Notes under the pieces: generated by a model
Seen by the model: only the letters and a program-made list of their open reading frames with translations
What the model was told of the DNA's origin: nothing
Databases searched by the model: none
Translations under genes and position numbers: made by a program
In this document: positions 35,578 through 44,624 of the stretch, piece by piece
Numbering within the stretch: position 1 is the first letter of the stretch
Layout: every line of letters begins with the position of its first letter
NCBI GenBank assembly: GCA_017577715.1
Contig: PKRC01000005.1
Coordinates: 62,001 to 126,000 of the forward strand
Source of the DNA: Clostridia bacterium
Lineage (GTDB): Bacteria > Bacillota > Clostridia > Caldicoprobacterales > Caldicoprobacteraceae
Reading direction: 5' to 3'
DNA length: 64,000 nucleotides

Positions 35578-36063
35578 ATGGTTACATCTTTTGAACCAAT
35601 AGTTGATAAAAACTGCAAAGTACTAATCCTAGGAACTATGCCCGGTGAAATTTCCCTTCAAAAACAGCAATACTATGCTAATAAGCAAAATCAATTTTGG
35701 AAGATAATATACAGCCTTTTCAATAAAGACGTTGAAGATGATTACGAAAAAAGGAAGATATTTTTATTAGACCATCACATTGCCATTTGGGATGTATTGA
35801 AAAGTTGTGATAGAGAAGGAAGCAGCGACTCCAAAATAGCTAACCCCGTTTCCAATGATTTCGAAACTTTTTTCAATAACTATCCCAATATAAAAGCGGT
35901 ATTTTTTAATGGGAGTGAAGCGGAGAAGTTATTCATGAAATTGGTGATGGGAAAGATGAATCTTAGGGAAGATTTATCATTTCATAGATTGCCGTCTACA
36001 AGTTCAGCAAATAGAATGCCATTCAAAGATAAGTTAGACCGGTGGAAGGTTATTTTTGTCTGA
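35578..36063 (+). CDS. Mug-like DNA-deoxyinosine glycosylase (UDG superfamily)
   Basis: A 161-residue base-excision-repair enzyme of the uracil-DNA glycosylase fold. The segments LILGTMPGE (about 17-25), NQFWKI (about 37-42) and the late LPSTSSAN (about 141-148) match the hypoxanthine/deoxyinosine glycosylase branch. It would remove deaminated adenine from DNA. It is one of few plus-strand genes, has clearly lower GC than its neighbours and stands alone, so it may have been acquired by transfer. The ATG follows GGGGGAAGAAA. Confidence 0.85.
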   Translation: MVTSFEPIVDKNCKVLILGTMPGEISLQKQQYYANKQNQFWKIIYSLFNKDVEDDYEKRKIFLLDHHIAIWDVLKSCDREGSSDSKIANPVSNDFETFFNNYPNIKAVFFNGSEAEKLFMKLVMGKMNLREDLSFHRLPSTSSANRMPFKDKLDRWKVIFV

Positions 36064-36296
36064 TGGGTTGTAAAAACTGGGAATTGATACTAGGACAGTT
36101 GCAGATCACATTCGAAAGGCATATATAGTATTAAGAAGGGGGGGCAGAATACTCAGGTCCTCTGCTCCCCAACATCATTGTATACAAATTATCTTTTGTA
36201 AGTATCAAATTTTTATTGTGCTAGAATTTGTTTACATAAATTCTTTTGAGCCTATAAAATTTGACAAAGCAGATACATGGGCCTTATATCTCACAG

Positions 36297-38294
36297 CTAT
36301 TTTATGTTCAGCAGCCGTTCAAAATCCTCCTCATTGAGTATAGCGATGCCCAGAGCCCGGGCCTTTTCCAGCTTGCTGCCGGGATTTTCTCCCACCACCA
36401 CATAATTGGTTTTCCTGCTCACGCTGTTTGAAACCTTTCCGCCCCTCTCCTCAATGAGGCGCGTGGCTTCCTCTCGTGTGTATTTGCTCAATGCGCCGGT
36501 TAAAACGAAAGTCAAGCCTTTTAATGATTCGTCGCGAAGCGGTAAACCCGGCTGCTCCATCAATACTCCAGCTGCTCTGAGCTTCTCTATAATCCTGACG
36601 TTTTGATCCTCTTTGAAGAAAGCCACTATGCTTTCGGCGATCTTGTTCCCTATCTCGTTAATCTCCAGAAAGTCCTCTTTCTTTGCCCTCATTATTCCAT
36701 CCATGTGGCCAAAGTGCTGCGCTATCAGCTGAGCTGCCCTTGCGCCCACCAGGGGGATGCCCAAGCCAAACAGCAACCGCGCCAGTCCCCTATCCTTGCT
36801 CTGTTCAATGGCCCCTAAAAGGTTTCTAACAGATTTATCGCCCATCCTGTCGATACCTATTAAATCCTCATATTTCAAATAGTACAGGTCAGACACATCC
36901 TTGATAATCCCTCTATCAATCAATTGATTTACCAAAGCCGGGCCCATACCCTGTATATCCATGGCATCCCTGGAGGCAAAATGAATTACCAGGCGTTTAA
37001 TCTGGGCCGGGCATGCACTCCCGGTACACCTGGTGGCCACCTCGCCCTCAAGGCGTATGACGTCGGCACCGCACACCGGGCAGTGCTTTGGCATTACAAA
37101 AATCTTTTCATTTCCCGTCCTCTTTTCCTTCCTTACCTCTACCACCTCGGGTATCACATCCCCGGCCTTTCGTATAACCACGGTATCCCCGATGCGTATA
37201 TCCTTTTCTCTTATGTAATCCTCATTGTGAAGGGTGGCCCGCGAGACTATAGAGCCTCCCACCGGCACCGGGTCAAACACCGCAGTAGGAGTCAAAATGC
37301 CCGTCCTTCCCACCTGAACTATTATATCGCGTATCACCGTCTCCTTTTGTTCGGCCGGGAACTTGTAGGCGATGGCCCAGCGAGGATTTCTTGTGGTGGC
37401 CCCAAGCACATCCCTCTGCCTTAAATTGTTGACCTTTATCACCAGGCCATCGATGTCAAACCACAGCGAATGTTTCTTTTCATGCCACTCAAGGCACAAC
37501 TGGATGACCTCATCTATGTGCCGCGAACGGCATAGTATAGGAGAAGTCTTAAACCCTATCTCTCGCATCAGCTCGAGGGCATCGCTATGGGTTCCCGGCA
37601 TTTGCGCATTTTCTATATATTGAAGGTTAAATAGGAAGATGTCCAAAGGCCTGGAGGCCGTCACACGGGGGTCAAGCTGTCTTAAGGACCCTGCAGCAGC
37701 ATTCCTGGGATTGGCAAACAAAGGCTGTCCCTGCTGGCGCCGCTGCTCATTTAGGGCCTCAAAATCCTTTTTGGACATAAATACCTCGCCTCTCACCTCA
37801 AGGGTAAGAGGCTTGTTGAGCTTAAGCGGCACGCTCTTTATGGTCTTCAAATTCTCCGTCACATCCTCGCCGGTATATCCATCTCCCCGTGTAGCTCCTC
37901 GCACAAATACGCCGTTCTCGTACCACAGAGCAACCGACAACCCATCTATCTTGTATTCCACCACATACTCAACGTCGTCACCTACAACATTTCTCACTCG
38001 GCGATCAAAATCCTTAAGCTCACCTTCGTTGAAGGCGTTGGCCAGGCTGAGCATGGGTACCCTATGCTGCACCGTCCTAAAAGCCTTTAGGGGTTGTCCA
38101 CCCACCCTCTGGGTGGGCGAATCTGGAGTCACCAGCTCGGGAAAAACCTGTTCCAGCCATATCAGGCGCCTCATCAGGGCATCGTACTCTTCGTCCGATA
38201 TAACCGGCTGATCCAGGACATAATAGTAATAGTCGTGTTTCCTTATCTCTTCCCTGAGCTTTTCAATTTCTTCCCTTGCTTGCTTGATATCCAT
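36297..38294 (-). CDS. ligA: NAD-dependent DNA ligase
   Basis: Seals nicks in replication and repair using NAD. The 665 aa show the order: Ia domain with YYYYVLDQP, adenylation domain with the active lysine in EYKIDGLSV, OB fold, four-cysteine zinc finger (CPVCGADV and CTGSACP), helix-hairpin-helix repeats and a C-terminal BRCT domain. Three in-frame ATGs/GTGs lie at 38294-38306 with only weak ribosome binding sites; I chose the one giving MDIKQAREEIEKL. It lies 45 bases downstream of pcrA, the usual pcrA-ligA pair. Confidence 0.96.
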   Translation of the reverse strand: MDIKQAREEIEKLREEIRKHDYYYYVLDQPVISDEEYDALMRRLIWLEQVFPELVTPDSPTQRVGGQPLKAFRTVQHRVPMLSLANAFNEGELKDFDRRVRNVVGDDVEYVVEYKIDGLSVALWYENGVFVRGATRGDGYTGEDVTENLKTIKSVPLKLNKPLTLEVRGEVFMSKKDFEALNEQRRQQGQPLFANPRNAAAGSLRQLDPRVTASRPLDIFLFNLQYIENAQMPGTHSDALELMREIGFKTSPILCRSRHIDEVIQLCLEWHEKKHSLWFDIDGLVIKVNNLRQRDVLGATTRNPRWAIAYKFPAEQKETVIRDIIVQVGRTGILTPTAVFDPVPVGGSIVSRATLHNEDYIREKDIRIGDTVVIRKAGDVIPEVVEVRKEKRTGNEKIFVMPKHCPVCGADVIRLEGEVATRCTGSACPAQIKRLVIHFASRDAMDIQGMGPALVNQLIDRGIIKDVSDLYYLKYEDLIGIDRMGDKSVRNLLGAIEQSKDRGLARLLFGLGIPLVGARAAQLIAQHFGHMDGIMRAKKEDFLEINEIGNKIAESIVAFFKEDQNVRIIEKLRAAGVLMEQPGLPLRDESLKGLTFVLTGALSKYTREEATRLIEERGGKVSNSVSRKTNYVVVGENPGSKLEKARALGIAILNEEDFERLLNIK

Positions 38295-38339
38295 ACACAT
38301 CACCACACCATCTCAAAGCTAAAATTATTCTGCCTGCCA

Positions 38340-40736
38340 TCAAAGCTTTTTAAGTGGGGCGAGATTGGCCATAAATTTCTTAATACCACCCTGTTCAAAA
38401 GCAATCTGAATCTTCATGTCATCGCCTTCACCGTCCATGGCAACTACCGTCCCCACACCAAACCGTTGGTGAAGCACCTTGTCCCCCAGGGCAAACCTGG
38501 GGGATGGCCCGGCTTTATCATTTGCTACCTTTACAGGCGTTGATCTAAATTGGACAATTGGGTCAAAGCTTGTACCCCTTTCAATGCCAAAATCGTCAAA
38601 CTTAAAGGCATACCCTTTTACAGCCGGCTCCACCAGCTCTTTTGGGATTTCCTTTATAAACCGTGAAGGCATGCTCAGCATGGAGCTGCCATAGAGGGTT
38701 CTGTTTCGGGCATAGGATAAATAAAGCCGCTGTTTGGCCCGGGTAAGGCCCACGTAACACAGCCTGCGTTCCTCTTCCAGCTCGTCGGGATTATCCACTG
38801 CCCTCGACAAGGGAAACAGCCCCTCTTCCATCCCGGCCATAAACACCACCGGAAACTCCAGCCCCTTGGCGCTGTGCAGCGTCATGAGCACCACGGCCGA
38901 TTGGTCCTCTCCTACCTCGTCAACGTCGGACATCAGCGCTATGCTTCCCAGAAAGTCCTCTAGGGTAGCCCCCTGGTTGGCTTGTTCAAACTCAGCAGCA
39001 GCCGAGATAAACTCCTTTATGTTTTCCAAACGGCCCAGTGCATCCAGCGTGCTTTCCCTTTCCAGTTCGCTACGGTACCCCGTCTCCTCCAATACCGTAT
39101 GGACAAAATCCACTATGCCCATGGTATCCTTCAAGGCTATAAGCCGCATTATGAGGTCGACAAACGATTTGACGTTGGCAGCAGCTTTGCCCGAAAGCAC
39201 TCCATTCTTATCGAGGTCTATGGCTACCCCAAATATGCTCTCATCCATATCTATCGCTGCCCTCTCAAGGGCTTCTACTGTTGCAGGCCCTATACCCCTT
39301 TTAGGAACGTTTATTATGCGCTTTAAGCTGACGTCATCATCCGGATTTACAATGATGCGCAAATAAGCAATCACGTCCTTTATCTCTTTGCGATCATAAA
39401 ACCGCAATCCTTTGTATATCCGGTAGGGAATGCCGTATTTTATCATGGCCTCTTCCAGCACGCGTGATTGCGCATTGACGCGGTACAGCACTGCAAAATC
39501 CCCTGGTTTGCGCCCTTCCAGCTGCATCAAGTCCTTGATATGGCGGCATATAAAGTCGGCTTCGTCATGCTCGTCGTATGCCTGGTACAGCTGCACCTTA
39601 TCGCCTTGCTTGCGCTGGGTCCACAGCTTCTTGGGCTTACGCCCTCTGTTATTCTGTATTACGCTGTTAGCAGCATCCAATATGGTCTGGGATGAGCGAT
39701 AATTCTCCTCCAGCTTGACAACGGTAGCATTAGGAAAATCCCTCTCGAATTCCAATATATTTCTTACGTCGGCACCCCGCCATCCGTAAATGGCCTGGTC
39801 ATCGTCCCCCACTGCGCAGACATTCCCGTGAAACTCCGAAAGCATCTTTACCAGCAGGTATTGGGCCATATTGGTGTCTTGATACTCGTCAACCAGTATG
39901 TACTGGAATTTCTTCTGATAGTAATCCAGCACATCCGGCCTTAAACGAAACAGCTCCACCGTCTTGTTTATGAGGTCGCCAAAGTCCAGGGCATTGTTCT
40001 TTTTGAGCTTGGCCTCGTAAAGCTGATATATACGGCCTATATTCTCCTCCCTGTACTGGCCCCTCACCCTGTCCATGTATTCTCCTGGCCCCTCCATCTG
40101 ATCCTTAAGGCGGTTTATCAAGTTCCTGATCTCTTTTGGATCATAGTATTTTTCATTGAGATTGAGCTCCTTAATGCAATCCTTGATCACCGTCAACTGG
40201 TCGGAATCGTCGTATATGACAAAATTTCGGGAATACCCAATCTTATCGATTTCCCGCCTGAGTATCCTCACACAGGCAGAATGGAAGGTGCTGACCCATA
40301 TATCATAGGCCGTTTCCCCCACCAGCTGAATTACCCTTTCCTTCATCTCCTTTGCCGCTTTATTAGTAAAGGTGATGGCCAGTATGCTGCCCGGAAAGGC
40401 AACGCGGTAGCGCAGCAGCGCCAGGAGACGATCGGGCAGAGGAATTACAGCACCGCTGCGGTGGCATTGGCCTATATATTCCTCCATATAAGCAAGGTCC
40501 TGAGGCGTCAAGTCATTTGGCACGTAGTCGCTCCCATAAGCACACCCAAATTTGAGCAAATGTGCAATCCTGTTTACCAGCACAGTGGTCTTGCCCGATC
40601 CGGCACCCGCCAGTACCAGCAGAGGTCCCTGTGTGGTCAGCACCGCCTTTCTCTGCATCTCATTCAAATGACTGTACTGCAGCTCGATTATCCTATCCCT
40701 TAGAGCACGAAACCTGCTCGTCACATTTTCTGCCAT
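38340..40736 (-). CDS. pcrA: ATP-dependent DNA helicase PcrA/UvrD
   Basis: Superfamily 1 3'-5' helicase for repair and plasmid replication. Motifs: GAGSGKT (about 44-50), ITFTNKAA (Ia), VDEYQDTN (II), GDDDQAIYGWRGA (III), TLHSAKGLEFPVV (V) and VGLTRAK (VI). At 798 aa it is longer than usual, chiefly because about 45-50 residues (63-112, including SDYVPNDLT) are inserted between motifs I and Ia. I have a memory of a similar insertion in other clostridial PcrA proteins. The C-terminal RNA-polymerase-binding tail ends in a Tudor-like segment (ALGDKVLHQRFGVGTVV). Leads the pcrA-ligA unit. Confidence 0.96.
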   Translation of the reverse strand: MAENVTSRFRALRDRIIELQYSHLNEMQRKAVLTTQGPLLVLAGAGSGKTTVLVNRIAHLLKFGCAYGSDYVPNDLTPQDLAYMEEYIGQCHRSGAVIPLPDRLLALLRYRVAFPGSILAITFTNKAAKEMKERVIQLVGETAYDIWVSTFHSACVRILRREIDKIGYSRNFVIYDDSDQLTVIKDCIKELNLNEKYYDPKEIRNLINRLKDQMEGPGEYMDRVRGQYREENIGRIYQLYEAKLKKNNALDFGDLINKTVELFRLRPDVLDYYQKKFQYILVDEYQDTNMAQYLLVKMLSEFHGNVCAVGDDDQAIYGWRGADVRNILEFERDFPNATVVKLEENYRSSQTILDAANSVIQNNRGRKPKKLWTQRKQGDKVQLYQAYDEHDEADFICRHIKDLMQLEGRKPGDFAVLYRVNAQSRVLEEAMIKYGIPYRIYKGLRFYDRKEIKDVIAYLRIIVNPDDDVSLKRIINVPKRGIGPATVEALERAAIDMDESIFGVAIDLDKNGVLSGKAAANVKSFVDLIMRLIALKDTMGIVDFVHTVLEETGYRSELERESTLDALGRLENIKEFISAAAEFEQANQGATLEDFLGSIALMSDVDEVGEDQSAVVLMTLHSAKGLEFPVVFMAGMEEGLFPLSRAVDNPDELEEERRLCYVGLTRAKQRLYLSYARNRTLYGSSMLSMPSRFIKEIPKELVEPAVKGYAFKFDDFGIERGTSFDPIVQFRSTPVKVANDKAGPSPRFALGDKVLHQRFGVGTVVAMDGEGDDMKIQIAFEQGGIKKFMANLAPLKKL

Positions 40737-40754
40737 AAAACATTCACCCGCTTT

Positions 40755-41060
40755 TCATGTCGATTGCTTTTTGGACAGCCTCTCCAGCACGATATTATAC
40801 CCATCGGAGCCATAGTGCAAAAACCTGTTTACCCGGCTTATGGTAGCGGTACTGGCCCCTGTCCTTTCAGCTATCTCGCTGTAGGTCTTCTTTTCTTTTA
40901 GCATCCTGGCCACCTCCAACCTCTGTGCCAGGGATTTGATCTCACTTACGGTACACAGGTCCTCAAAGAAGCGATAGCATTCCTCTATAGTTTGAAGGCT
41001 TAGCACAGCCCTAAACAGCTGGTCTACCAGTTCATCCTTGATTTTAGAACGGTACTCCAT
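40755..41060 (-). CDS. YerC/YecD-type TrpR-related DNA-binding protein
   Basis: A helix-turn-helix protein of 101 aa with the TrpR-like fold. The block IEECYRFFEDLCTVSEI and the recognition region GASTATISRVNRFLHYG are nearly invariant in YerC. The regulatory role is unknown; in Bacillus it also lies beside pcrA-ligA. I start at the ATG at 41060 (AAAGG nine bases ahead), which begins like YerC; a GTG at 41099 would add 13 residues. Confidence 0.9.
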   Translation of the reverse strand: MEYRSKIKDELVDQLFRAVLSLQTIEECYRFFEDLCTVSEIKSLAQRLEVARMLKEKKTYSEIAERTGASTATISRVNRFLHYGSDGYNIVLERLSKKQST

Positions 41061-41374
41061 CTCCCTGGCCCTTTCAACTAAACGGTGCAACAGCCGCACC
41101 AGTTTAGAAGGTTGGGGTATTTGTAGTCCGCCATTTAAGGCTGCCCCATCCCCAACAGGCGGTATTTAGGACAGCCTCAGGTATAGCTATATCCCCATCA
41201 ACGTCACAACGCCATTATGGCAGTGTGCCATCACATGCAACTTAAATACGCCCTTATTCCATCTCATGGGAAGAGAACAAAGTTTAAGTACGCACATTTC
41301 GCAAAAAACAGTAACATATCCCTCTCCTCTTGCATATACATATAATAATACAGCGCCTAAAGGAGGGAAAGCCG
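41061..41374. other. Intergenic region between yerC and the LysM gene
   Basis: A divergent 314-base gap. GTTGGGG (41111-41117) and CCCCAAC (41152-41158) form a possible stem in the minus-strand yerC leader, without a T-run. Near the LysM start, TATAAT occurs around 41340 but lacks a good -35. I recognise no riboswitch here. Confidence 0.5.
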
Positions 41375-41884
41375 ATGATATACATCGCCCAGCCAGGCGA
41401 CACCCTCTATAAGATAGCACGGAAATTCAACACCACGGTAGAATCCATCCTTGCAGCCAACAAAATCGCAAATCCCACCCTGATCTATCCGGGGCAGCTA
41501 CTTGAAATCCCACAGGGTACCACTCCATCCGAAAAAGGGTTCTACTACATCGTGCAGCCTGGCGATACGCTGTACAGGATTGCTCAGAGATATAACATAC
41601 CGTTGACCGAACTTATAAGAGTCAATCGGATACCACCACCCTACATCATCTACTCCGGCCAAAGGATATTCATACCTGGAGCGGAACCTCCAAAGCCACC
41701 GCCGGAAGGCAGGATATACATCGTACAGCCCGGAGATACCCTCTACACCATCGCGGAAAGGTTTAATGTGCCGCTGGATGCCTTAATCCGCCTCAACAAC
41801 ATTCCTCGCCCCGACCTCATATATCCCGGTCAACGATTGCTCATACCAGCTCCTTCAAACAATACCCAAGAAGAACCCTCATGA
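41375..41884 (+). CDS. Triple LysM peptidoglycan-binding protein
   Basis: A 169-residue protein made almost only of three LysM domains (about 1-46, 54-102, 113-160), each opening with the pattern YIVQPGDTLY-IA and closing with LIYPGQ-L-IP. No signal peptide, membrane segment or catalytic domain. Leaderless multi-LysM proteins in spore formers are often spore coat or cortex components, which is an inference here. The ATG at 41375 follows AAAGGAGGG; the frame upstream is not LysM-like. Single-gene unit on the plus strand closed by a terminator overlapping its stop. Confidence 0.9.
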   Translation: MIYIAQPGDTLYKIARKFNTTVESILAANKIANPTLIYPGQLLEIPQGTTPSEKGFYYIVQPGDTLYRIAQRYNIPLTELIRVNRIPPPYIIYSGQRIFIPGAEPPKPPPEGRIYIVQPGDTLYTIAERFNVPLDALIRLNNIPRPDLIYPGQRLLIPAPSNNTQEEPS

Positions 41885-41900
41885 GGGGTTCTTCTTTTTT
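41871..41900 (+). terminator. Terminator of the LysM gene
   Basis: AAGAACCC / GGGTTCTT hairpin overlapping the stop codon, followed by TTTTTT. Confidence 0.85.
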
Positions 41901-41930
41901 ATTTTAGCACAATATGTAAGCCCAGAAAAG

Positions 41931-41958
41931 AAATAAAGTGTCCGAAGACACTTTATTT
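41931..41958 (-). terminator. Terminator of the SSB-like gene
   Basis: A perfect 12-bp stem AAATAAAGTGTC / GACACTTTATTT begins at the stop of the minus-strand SSB-like gene. Confidence 0.7.
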
Positions 41959-42641
41959 CACTCGTTTACCACTTGAAGTTTTGAAACCGATACCTCATAG
42001 GCTATCCTCTCCTGTATCTCACCGTTGGGCAGCTTTTTCTGGTAAGGCCGGCTTTGAATCCTGCCCCATACCTTGAGGCGCTGCCCCACCGGCAGATTCT
42101 GTGCAAAACGCGCATTCCTACCCCACATTATAACGGGTATGTAATCGGATTTATTATACGGCCTGTTGACAGCCAGCAGAACATCGGCTATCTCCCTGTT
42201 AAGCGGCGTGGTCCTGTAAACCGGAGGCTTACATATATACCCGTCAAGATAGATCTGATTTGGATTTTTGATATCTTCGTTCTCTCCTCTCAAAGCTATG
42301 TCCTTTGCAAATACTGTAAGTATCAGCCTGTTTTTCCCGTCAAGGAATTTGTTATAGGATCTAAACTGCCCCTTTATAACCACTTGAGTATTTACAGAAA
42401 GCTGGCCTATATCGATTAGCCTTTCGGATACAGTCACGGGCAAAAGGTCGATGTAGCCGCTCAACCTGGGCACCGCCAGCGTAAAGTTATAGAAACCTTC
42501 GCCGTATATCTCATGGGCGAAAATAGGCTGGGAATCAACTTTGCCGGCCACCAAAACCTGGTTATTTTCCGAAGTGTGTTCTACCATTTTATCCCTCTCC
42601 CTTCCTGGAATCATTTCATCCATAACGTTTTTCACTTCCAT
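41958..42641 (-). CDS. Single-stranded DNA-binding protein-like, two OB domains
   Basis: A 227-residue protein with two SSB/OB-like halves (about 26-115 and 127-227). The first contains NNQVLVAGKVDSQPIFAHE and the second IYLDGYICKPPVYRTTPLNREIADVLLAVNRP-type sequence followed by VIMWGRNARFAQNLPVGQRL, the part most like canonical SSB. It lacks the acidic C-terminal tip that classic SSB uses to recruit partners. The replicative SSB is presumably encoded elsewhere with rpsF-rpsR; the role of this clostridial type is unclear. Single-gene unit with terminator. Confidence 0.85.
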   Translation of the reverse strand: MEVKNVMDEMIPGRERDKMVEHTSENNQVLVAGKVDSQPIFAHEIYGEGFYNFTLAVPRLSGYIDLLPVTVSERLIDIGQLSVNTQVVIKGQFRSYNKFLDGKNRLILTVFAKDIALRGENEDIKNPNQIYLDGYICKPPVYRTTPLNREIADVLLAVNRPYNKSDYIPVIMWGRNARFAQNLPVGQRLKVWGRIQSRPYQKKLPNGEIQERIAYEVSVSKLQVVNE

Positions 42642-42708
42642 CCGATGTCCTCACTGCAATACCCTTCTAAATTATAGCTATTCAGGTGATGGACATTTTA
42701 TTCGCCTC

Positions 42709-43485
42709 TTATGTGCCTATTTTCCTCTGGCGGCCCGTATGATCTATATAATAATTGTCCTTGTAAATGAGCTCGGATACCGGAACGATGGTATAGCCTT
42801 CCTGGAGGAGGTGGTCCAGAATTAGGGGAAGTGCCTGTACGATGTATTTGGCATTGTTGTGAAACAACACGATAGAGCCGTTGCGCACCTTCTTGGCCAC
42901 CTGATTGAACATGTGCTCAACGCCGTATTCCTTCCAGTCAAGCGAGTCAACATCCCACTGTATGGGGTAGTATCCCATCTCCCTGCATGTCAGGATAAGC
43001 CTGTCGTTGTAGTCCCCGAAAGGCGGCCTGAACAGCTTAACAGCCCTGTCACCGGCAAGAGCCTCTATCTTCTTCTGCGTGGTCTCAATCTCCATCCTGA
43101 TCTGCTGGCTGCTCAGCTGGGACATGTGCGGGTGTGTAGTGGAATGGTTACCTATCTCGTGACCTTCCGATGCAATCCTCTTCACCTTCTCCGGGTACTT
43201 GTCAACCCAGAAACCTACCAGGAAAAAAGTAGCCTTGATGTTCCTCTTCTTCAATATCTCCAGAATCTCGTCGGTGTACTCGGCTCCCCAGGCCGCATCA
43301 AAGGATATGGCGATCTTCTTCTCGTCAGTCTCCACCGAGTATATGGGAAGCTCTCTTTTGGTGTTTAAAAATACGCTCACGATGTCATACTGGGTGGTCT
43401 GGGTATATAATATGGAAACTATGACCAGAGCAAGTACCACAAGCGCGCGTACGGCCTGTACCCTGGATACGTATATGACTCTCAT
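42709..43485 (-). CDS. Polysaccharide deacetylase, PdaB-like
   Basis: A 258-residue NodB-fold deacetylase with one N-terminal membrane anchor (about 10-28). Metal and catalytic motifs are SFDAAWG (NodB motif 1 in the form typical of the sporulation protein PdaB), HSTTHPH (motif 2), RPPFGDYN (motif 3) and WDVDSLDW. In Bacillus, PdaB is needed to keep the spore cortex stable, so a spore-wall role is likely. It stands alone; a strong terminator of the next upstream transcript lies 70 bases before it. Confidence 0.9.
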   Translation of the reverse strand: MRVIYVSRVQAVRALVVLALVIVSILYTQTTQYDIVSVFLNTKRELPIYSVETDEKKIAISFDAAWGAEYTDEILEILKKRNIKATFFLVGFWVDKYPEKVKRIASEGHEIGNHSTTHPHMSQLSSQQIRMEIETTQKKIEALAGDRAVKLFRPPFGDYNDRLILTCREMGYYPIQWDVDSLDWKEYGVEHMFNQVAKKVRNGSIVLFHNNAKYIVQALPLILDHLLQEGYTIVPVSELIYKDNYYIDHTGRQRKIGT

Positions 43486-43553
43486 GCTACAGCACCTCGC
43501 TTACAACACTCTGCTATTAATTTATTGCGCTGTAACTAAGGATATGACAAAAA

Positions 43554-43590
43554 AGAGCAGGAGCTGAATGTTAGATTCAGCTCCTGCTCT
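43554..43590 (-). terminator. Strong terminator downstream of the broken lipoprotein gene
   Basis: A perfect 16-bp stem AGAGCAGGAGCTGAAT with a five-base loop, followed by TTTTTT on the minus strand. A second hairpin, GCATAGCA / TGCTATGC, lies just upstream at about 43598-43628. Both sit about 170 bases after the last coding sequence. Confidence 0.85.
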
Positions 43591-43759
43591 ACCTATTGCA
43601 TAGCACTCCCTTCGCTGGATTGCTATGCATATTCTGTTTTATGTCATCCCACAATTTGTGTTACATCCATATAAAGGCAGCTTACTTCATAACCCATTCC
43701 CCTTGGCTGTATGAATTATACTATATTCATGGTGTATAGCACGTCAAATGCCCATATTC

Positions 43760-44155
43760 TTATTCCACTACAACCTTTTGAGCCTTGACCTTCATGGAAT
43801 CATAATCCTTAAACAATTTGGGAAACCGTATATACATAGAGGTTTTATCTTCAACCCAATTCAGTATATTATGTTTAGGCTCATATTCTATGTTGTCACT
43901 ATTTTTCTGAATACCTGTTTGCTCCATAATAGGCTGTAGAGGATTAGATTCCATTGAATCACGGCGCATAACAAATTCAATACCGTTTTCATAATCAAAA
44001 GATATTCTTTTCCCTGACTGAAGTAAAGTTGCAGGCATATAGTAGAAAAACACTCTCCATTTATTTACTTCAATTGCCAGTAATTCATAACCTGGGAAAG
44101 TCGTAGCAGGCTTATAGAAACAATCCAGTTTATGCAATTCGTTATGATCCTTCAT
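43760..44155 (-). CDS. C-terminal part of a split lipoprotein gene
   Basis: A 131-residue soluble piece with no known motif and aromatic beta-type sequence (NKWRVFFYYMP). Its ATG overlaps the stop of the upstream piece by four bases. Restoring one A to the A6 run at 44155-44160 would fuse the two pieces into one reading frame (…KLLMKKMKDHNELHKL…), which reads as a natural helical linker into a beta domain. I therefore think this is the 3' half of one gene, though coupled translation of two genes is not excluded. No function assigned. Confidence 0.6.
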   Translation of the reverse strand: MKDHNELHKLDCFYKPATTFPGYELLAIEVNKWRVFFYYMPATLLQSGKRISFDYENGIEFVMRRDSMESNPLQPIMEQTGIQKNSDNIEYEPKHNILNWVEDKTSMYIRFPKLFKDYDSMKVKAQKVVVE

Positions 44156-44403
44156 TTTTTCTTCATTAGGAGCTTTTTGGCATTTTTTACGCCTTCTACA
44201 AGTTCATCTACCGAGTACGCTATAAATGACAATTTTTCTACCTCTACTTCGACATCTGTTTTATTTCCATCAACACTACTGTCGGCAGCAATGCTTGTAT
44301 TCTCGTGGCTATCAGTAACAGCAACATGTGAATACATTGCTTTTCCAATTTTATCCAGATCTTGAGTATCCTGCCTTGTACACCCGCTTATAAACGCCAT
44401 CAC
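44152..44403 (-). CDS. N-terminal part of a split lipoprotein gene
   Basis: An 83-residue piece beginning MMAFISGCTRQ, that is the end of a lipoprotein signal peptide with its lipobox cysteine but without the charged start. If one G is removed from the GG at 44412-44413, the frame extends upstream to an ATG at 44434 and reads MFCKKKWLVVVMAFISGC, a complete lipoprotein signal. With the second apparent frameshift at its 3' end, the gene spanning 43760-44434 looks inactivated or misread. AT-rich accessory surroundings. Confidence 0.55.
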   Translation of the reverse strand: MMAFISGCTRQDTQDLDKIGKAMYSHVAVTDSHENTSIAADSSVDGNKTDVEVEVEKLSFIAYSVDELVEGVKNAKKLLMKKK

Positions 44404-44624
44404 TACAACCAGGCCACTTCTTTTTGCAAAACATCCATAACAAAATGAACAAAATGCTCCTTTCTGATTTTAGGTTGTTGATTTTATCCAGAAAGGAGCT
44501 CTTTCACTTATCCATACACAAAATTTTAAACAGTCCCTTTGCAACAGCTTTTAAGGCCCTGGAAGTTGTTAAAGTCATTTTTGTAATGAAGCAGGGATTA
44601 TTTTACGCTCACCTACTTTGGAGG
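44404..44624. other. Non-coding gap with an 11-bp inverted repeat
   Basis: GCTCCTTTCTG (44456-44466) and CAGAAAGGAGC (44489-44499) form a stem that contains the AAAGGAG ribosome binding site candidate of the broken lipoprotein gene. A 69-codon plus-strand frame crosses the area but shows no family sequence. I see no other gene. Confidence 0.5.

Noticed and set aside
36140..36175. G-rich/C-rich hairpin after the glycosylase gene as a terminator
   Set aside because: The stem needs a bulge and no T-run follows on the plus strand.
41300..41374. Sigma-E promoter for the LysM gene (CATATACA-like -10)
   Set aside because: The -35 match and spacing are poor, so I could not support it.
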